From a bacterium (GTDB taxonomy: Bacteria; SZUA-79; Acidulodesulfobacterales; Acidulodesulfobacteraceae), in NCBI GenBank assembly GCA_021818985.1, contig JAKASO010000008.1:1-64000 (forward strand): 64,000 nt of DNA. The letters run 5' to 3'. Below, in pieces: positions 62,789 through 64,000 of the stretch (position 1 is the stretch's first letter; each line of letters opens with the position of its first letter). The position numbers and the translations under genes were made by a program. The notes beneath the pieces are model-generated. The model made no database searches. It was given only the letters and a program-made list of their open reading frames with translations, and was not told the DNA's origin.

Positions 62789-63367
62789 TTACAACGTTCC
62801 TTCGGAACTGATCAAGCCTGTATTGGGATATATGTAAAAGGTTGGCGCCGTGGGCGGAGTGCCGGGCGGCAAAGGGGCAAATGAAACGACTTCTACCTCG
62901 TTGCTTGTTAAAAGAGTAAAAGCGGAGGAGCATTGAGTAGAGCTGGAGCTAAAAACTCCGGGTTGTCCCTCGGAATTAAAAGCAATAGAACTTATTGAAG
63001 AACTTATTGAAGAATAATAATTTATTCCATAGTTAAATGAAACGGTAAAATTTGCCGAAGTCTGAGATAGCGGGCTCGTCAATGGATTAGGCGCTCCATT
63101 TACGCATGTGTAAATCTGGTAACCGGAAAACTGGGAAGCTCCGGCAGCGACAGGTGTGAATACGACGATCCCGTAACTAAAATGCGACATGGCATACTGC
63201 TGGGTATAACGTATCGCAGATTCAAATTGCCTTGCATAGATTGCCCGATCGCTCGAAACGGCAGAACCTAATCCTATCGTGCCGATTATGGCAATAATAC
63301 CGATAAGTATGATAACCATGATAAGCTCGACAAGGGTAAAGGCGGCATATTTATTGTTATCCTTCAT
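62789..63367 (-). CDS. Type IV pilin-like / pseudopilin protein
   Basis: 192 residues. A short leader MKDNNKYAA is followed by FTLVELIMVIILIGIIA, the class III prepilin cleavage/methylation motif with Glu at +5. The rest is a Ser/Tyr-rich extracellular domain with Cys near residues 86 and 145, as in GspH/FimT-like minor pseudopilins. No pilus or secretion machinery gene is adjacent. Its ATG overlaps the end of a frameshifted cupin remnant. Confidence 0.85.
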   Translation of the reverse strand: MKDNNKYAAFTLVELIMVIILIGIIAIIGTIGLGSAVSSDRAIYARQFESAIRYTQQYAMSHFSYGIVVFTPVAAGASQFSGYQIYTCVNGAPNPLTSPLSQTSANFTVSFNYGINYYSSISSSISSIAFNSEGQPGVFSSSSTQCSSAFTLLTSNEVEVVSFAPLPPGTPPTAPTFYIYPNTGLISSEGTL

Positions 63368-63516
63368 CTTTTTTCTTTACCTACAGTCATATCTATCTTA
63401 CCTTCCAATGTTGTTGAGGTATCTGCCCATTAGAATGCTTATGTTCGGGTATAATGCTGCCGCGTTTGAACCTCATATGCGTCATCATTAAATTTCCTAA
63501 ATAATTTTTTTTTCAT
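63364..63516 (-). pseudogene. Frameshifted cupin-domain remnant
   Basis: A ribosome site GGGGAG and ATG 63514-63516 open a frame MKKKLFRKFNDD that soon stops. A second frame (from ATG 63488) reads MRFKRGSIIPEHKHSNGQ, the cupin metal motif (G-x5-H-x-H). A return to the first frame gives TTLEGKIDMTVGKEKR, the next cupin strands, ending in TGA overlapping the pilin ATG. An A9 tract follows the first ATG. The pieces make a truncated small cupin disrupted by compensating frameshifts. Low certainty because of the short length. Confidence 0.4.
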
Positions 63517-63545
63517 ATATTGTCTCCCCTATAGTCTATAATAAT

Positions 63546-63575
63546 ATTATACCTTCTTTGATACCCAAATGTCAT
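63546..63575 (-). promoter_or_regulatory. Promoter (proximal) for the cupin remnant / pilin-like gene
   Basis: On the minus strand ATGACA (63575-63570, 5 of 6) is followed by 18 nt and a perfect TATAAT (63551-63546). Start predicted near 63540, upstream of the ribosome site GGGGAG. Confidence 0.55.
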
Positions 63576-63586
63576 ATCTTTTCATT

Positions 63587-63616
63587 TTTATACATTTTTT
63601 TGCAAACGACCGTCAA
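63587..63616 (-). promoter_or_regulatory. Promoter (distal) for the cupin remnant / pilin-like gene
   Basis: TTGACG (63616-63611), 18-nt spacer, TATAAA (63592-63587), both 5 of 6 to consensus. With the proximal promoter this gives a tandem pair about 40 bp apart. Confidence 0.5.
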
Positions 63617-63658
63617 GCGGAAAATCTCAGGAATGGCTCAAATACCGCTGTTTTAGAC

Positions 63659-63732
63659 TGGCTGGGGGAGAAGGATTCGAACCTCCGTAATGGGAGTCAG
63701 AGTCCCAAGTCCTGCCGCTAGACGATCCCCCA
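63659..63732 (-). tRNA. tRNA-Gln (CTG anticodon)
   Basis: Cloverleaf on the minus strand: acceptor TGGGGGA/TCCCCCA, anticodon stem TGGGA/TCCCA with loop CTCTGAC (anticodon CTG), T arm GGTTCGAATCC, discriminator G and encoded CCA (63661-63659). It reads the rarer Gln codon CAG, so a separate TTG tRNA-Gln is expected elsewhere. Confidence 0.93.
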
Positions 63733-63786
63733 ATAAAAAATCTTTCCGTTTTTAATTCTTCTTTGCTGCTATTTGCGTATTGCCTG

Positions 63787-63815
63787 ATAATATCGAACGA
63801 ACCGTTGTAAAGCAA
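63787..63815 (-). promoter_or_regulatory. Possible promoter of tRNA-Gln
   Basis: TTGCTT (63815-63810), 17-nt spacer, TATTAT (63792-63787, 5 of 6), about 55 nt upstream of the tRNA. The -35 is weak. From 63816 to the end of the window the sequence is AT-rich and shows no gene. Confidence 0.35.
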
Positions 63816-64000
63816 ATTAAAAGCGGCATCACAGCATTTTTGTTACTGTCAAATTTTTTGTGGCTATTTTATATATTTTATATATTTTTTATATATTATT
63901 TATTATAAAGGTTTAAAAAAATTTTGTCATTGACTTTTATAATCCTTAATCCTTAATTAGTTAGATGATTAGTTAAATCTTGATGTTTTATTGATATTTT

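Overview
The window is an AT-rich, gene-dense chromosomal segment from a Gram-negative bacterium. Nearly all of it is housekeeping and central metabolism. Signs of a strictly or facultatively anaerobic, deltaproteobacterial-type organism are indolepyruvate:ferredoxin oxidoreductase (iorAB), a MetF-like/MetV methylene-tetrahydrofolate reductase pair, a dehydratase-activase-related (DUF2229) protein, FabK instead of FabI, a two-subunit pyruvate carboxylase and a predicted selenoprotein. A Desulfobacterota-like affiliation is an inference; no rRNA is present to test it.

Layout. 1-720: a partial surface lipoprotein behind a promoter whose spacer is a G10 tract, then tRNA-His. 887-8186: carbohydrate block with a LigD-type phosphoesterase, transaldolase and transketolase (+), then zwf, a cyclase-family hydrolase and gnd (-). 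8227-17484 (-): DUF5652, slipin/NfeD, uracil-DNA glycosylase, iorAB, MetF-like/MetV, an HtrA protease and DUF2229. 17771-21988: a small HhH-GPD-like protein, a lipid kinase and glcD/glcF. 22056-22156: the right-end remnant of an IS200/IS605-type element.

22153-37145 is a co-directional run on the minus strand. In transcription order it is yceD, rpmF, plsX, fabH, fabK, fabD, fabG, acpP, fabF, rpiB, glyA, nrdR, ribD, ribE, ribBA, ribH, nusB, a hidden TusA-like gene and rdgB. The TusA-like gene is interrupted by one in-frame TGA exactly at the catalytic cysteine position. The TGA is followed at the correct distance by a perfect 7-bp hairpin with a GGUC loop, so I read it as selenocysteine. This is the most interesting object in the window and ordinary gene calling misses it.

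37214-46856: valS (-), then (+) dnaX-ybaB-recR and ffh-rpsP-rimM-trmD-rplS-phasin-like-acyP. 46907-62065 (-): rsmI, a split NAD synthetase (nadE plus a nitrilase-type amidase), yraN, rnhB, gltX, a Memo-like protein, pycB/pycA, hisS, tpiA and ileS. 62172-63732 (-): a secreted Cys-repeat protein, a type IV pilin-like protein, a frameshifted cupin remnant and tRNA-Gln.

Together the genes cover both branches of the pentose phosphate pathway (no recognisable 6-phosphogluconolactonase), fatty-acid initiation and elongation, riboflavin synthesis, C1/folate steps (glyA, MetF-like/MetV), pyruvate carboxylation and translation. Several genes appear to be transcribed without a leader: a -10 box lies exactly 6 nt before the start codon.
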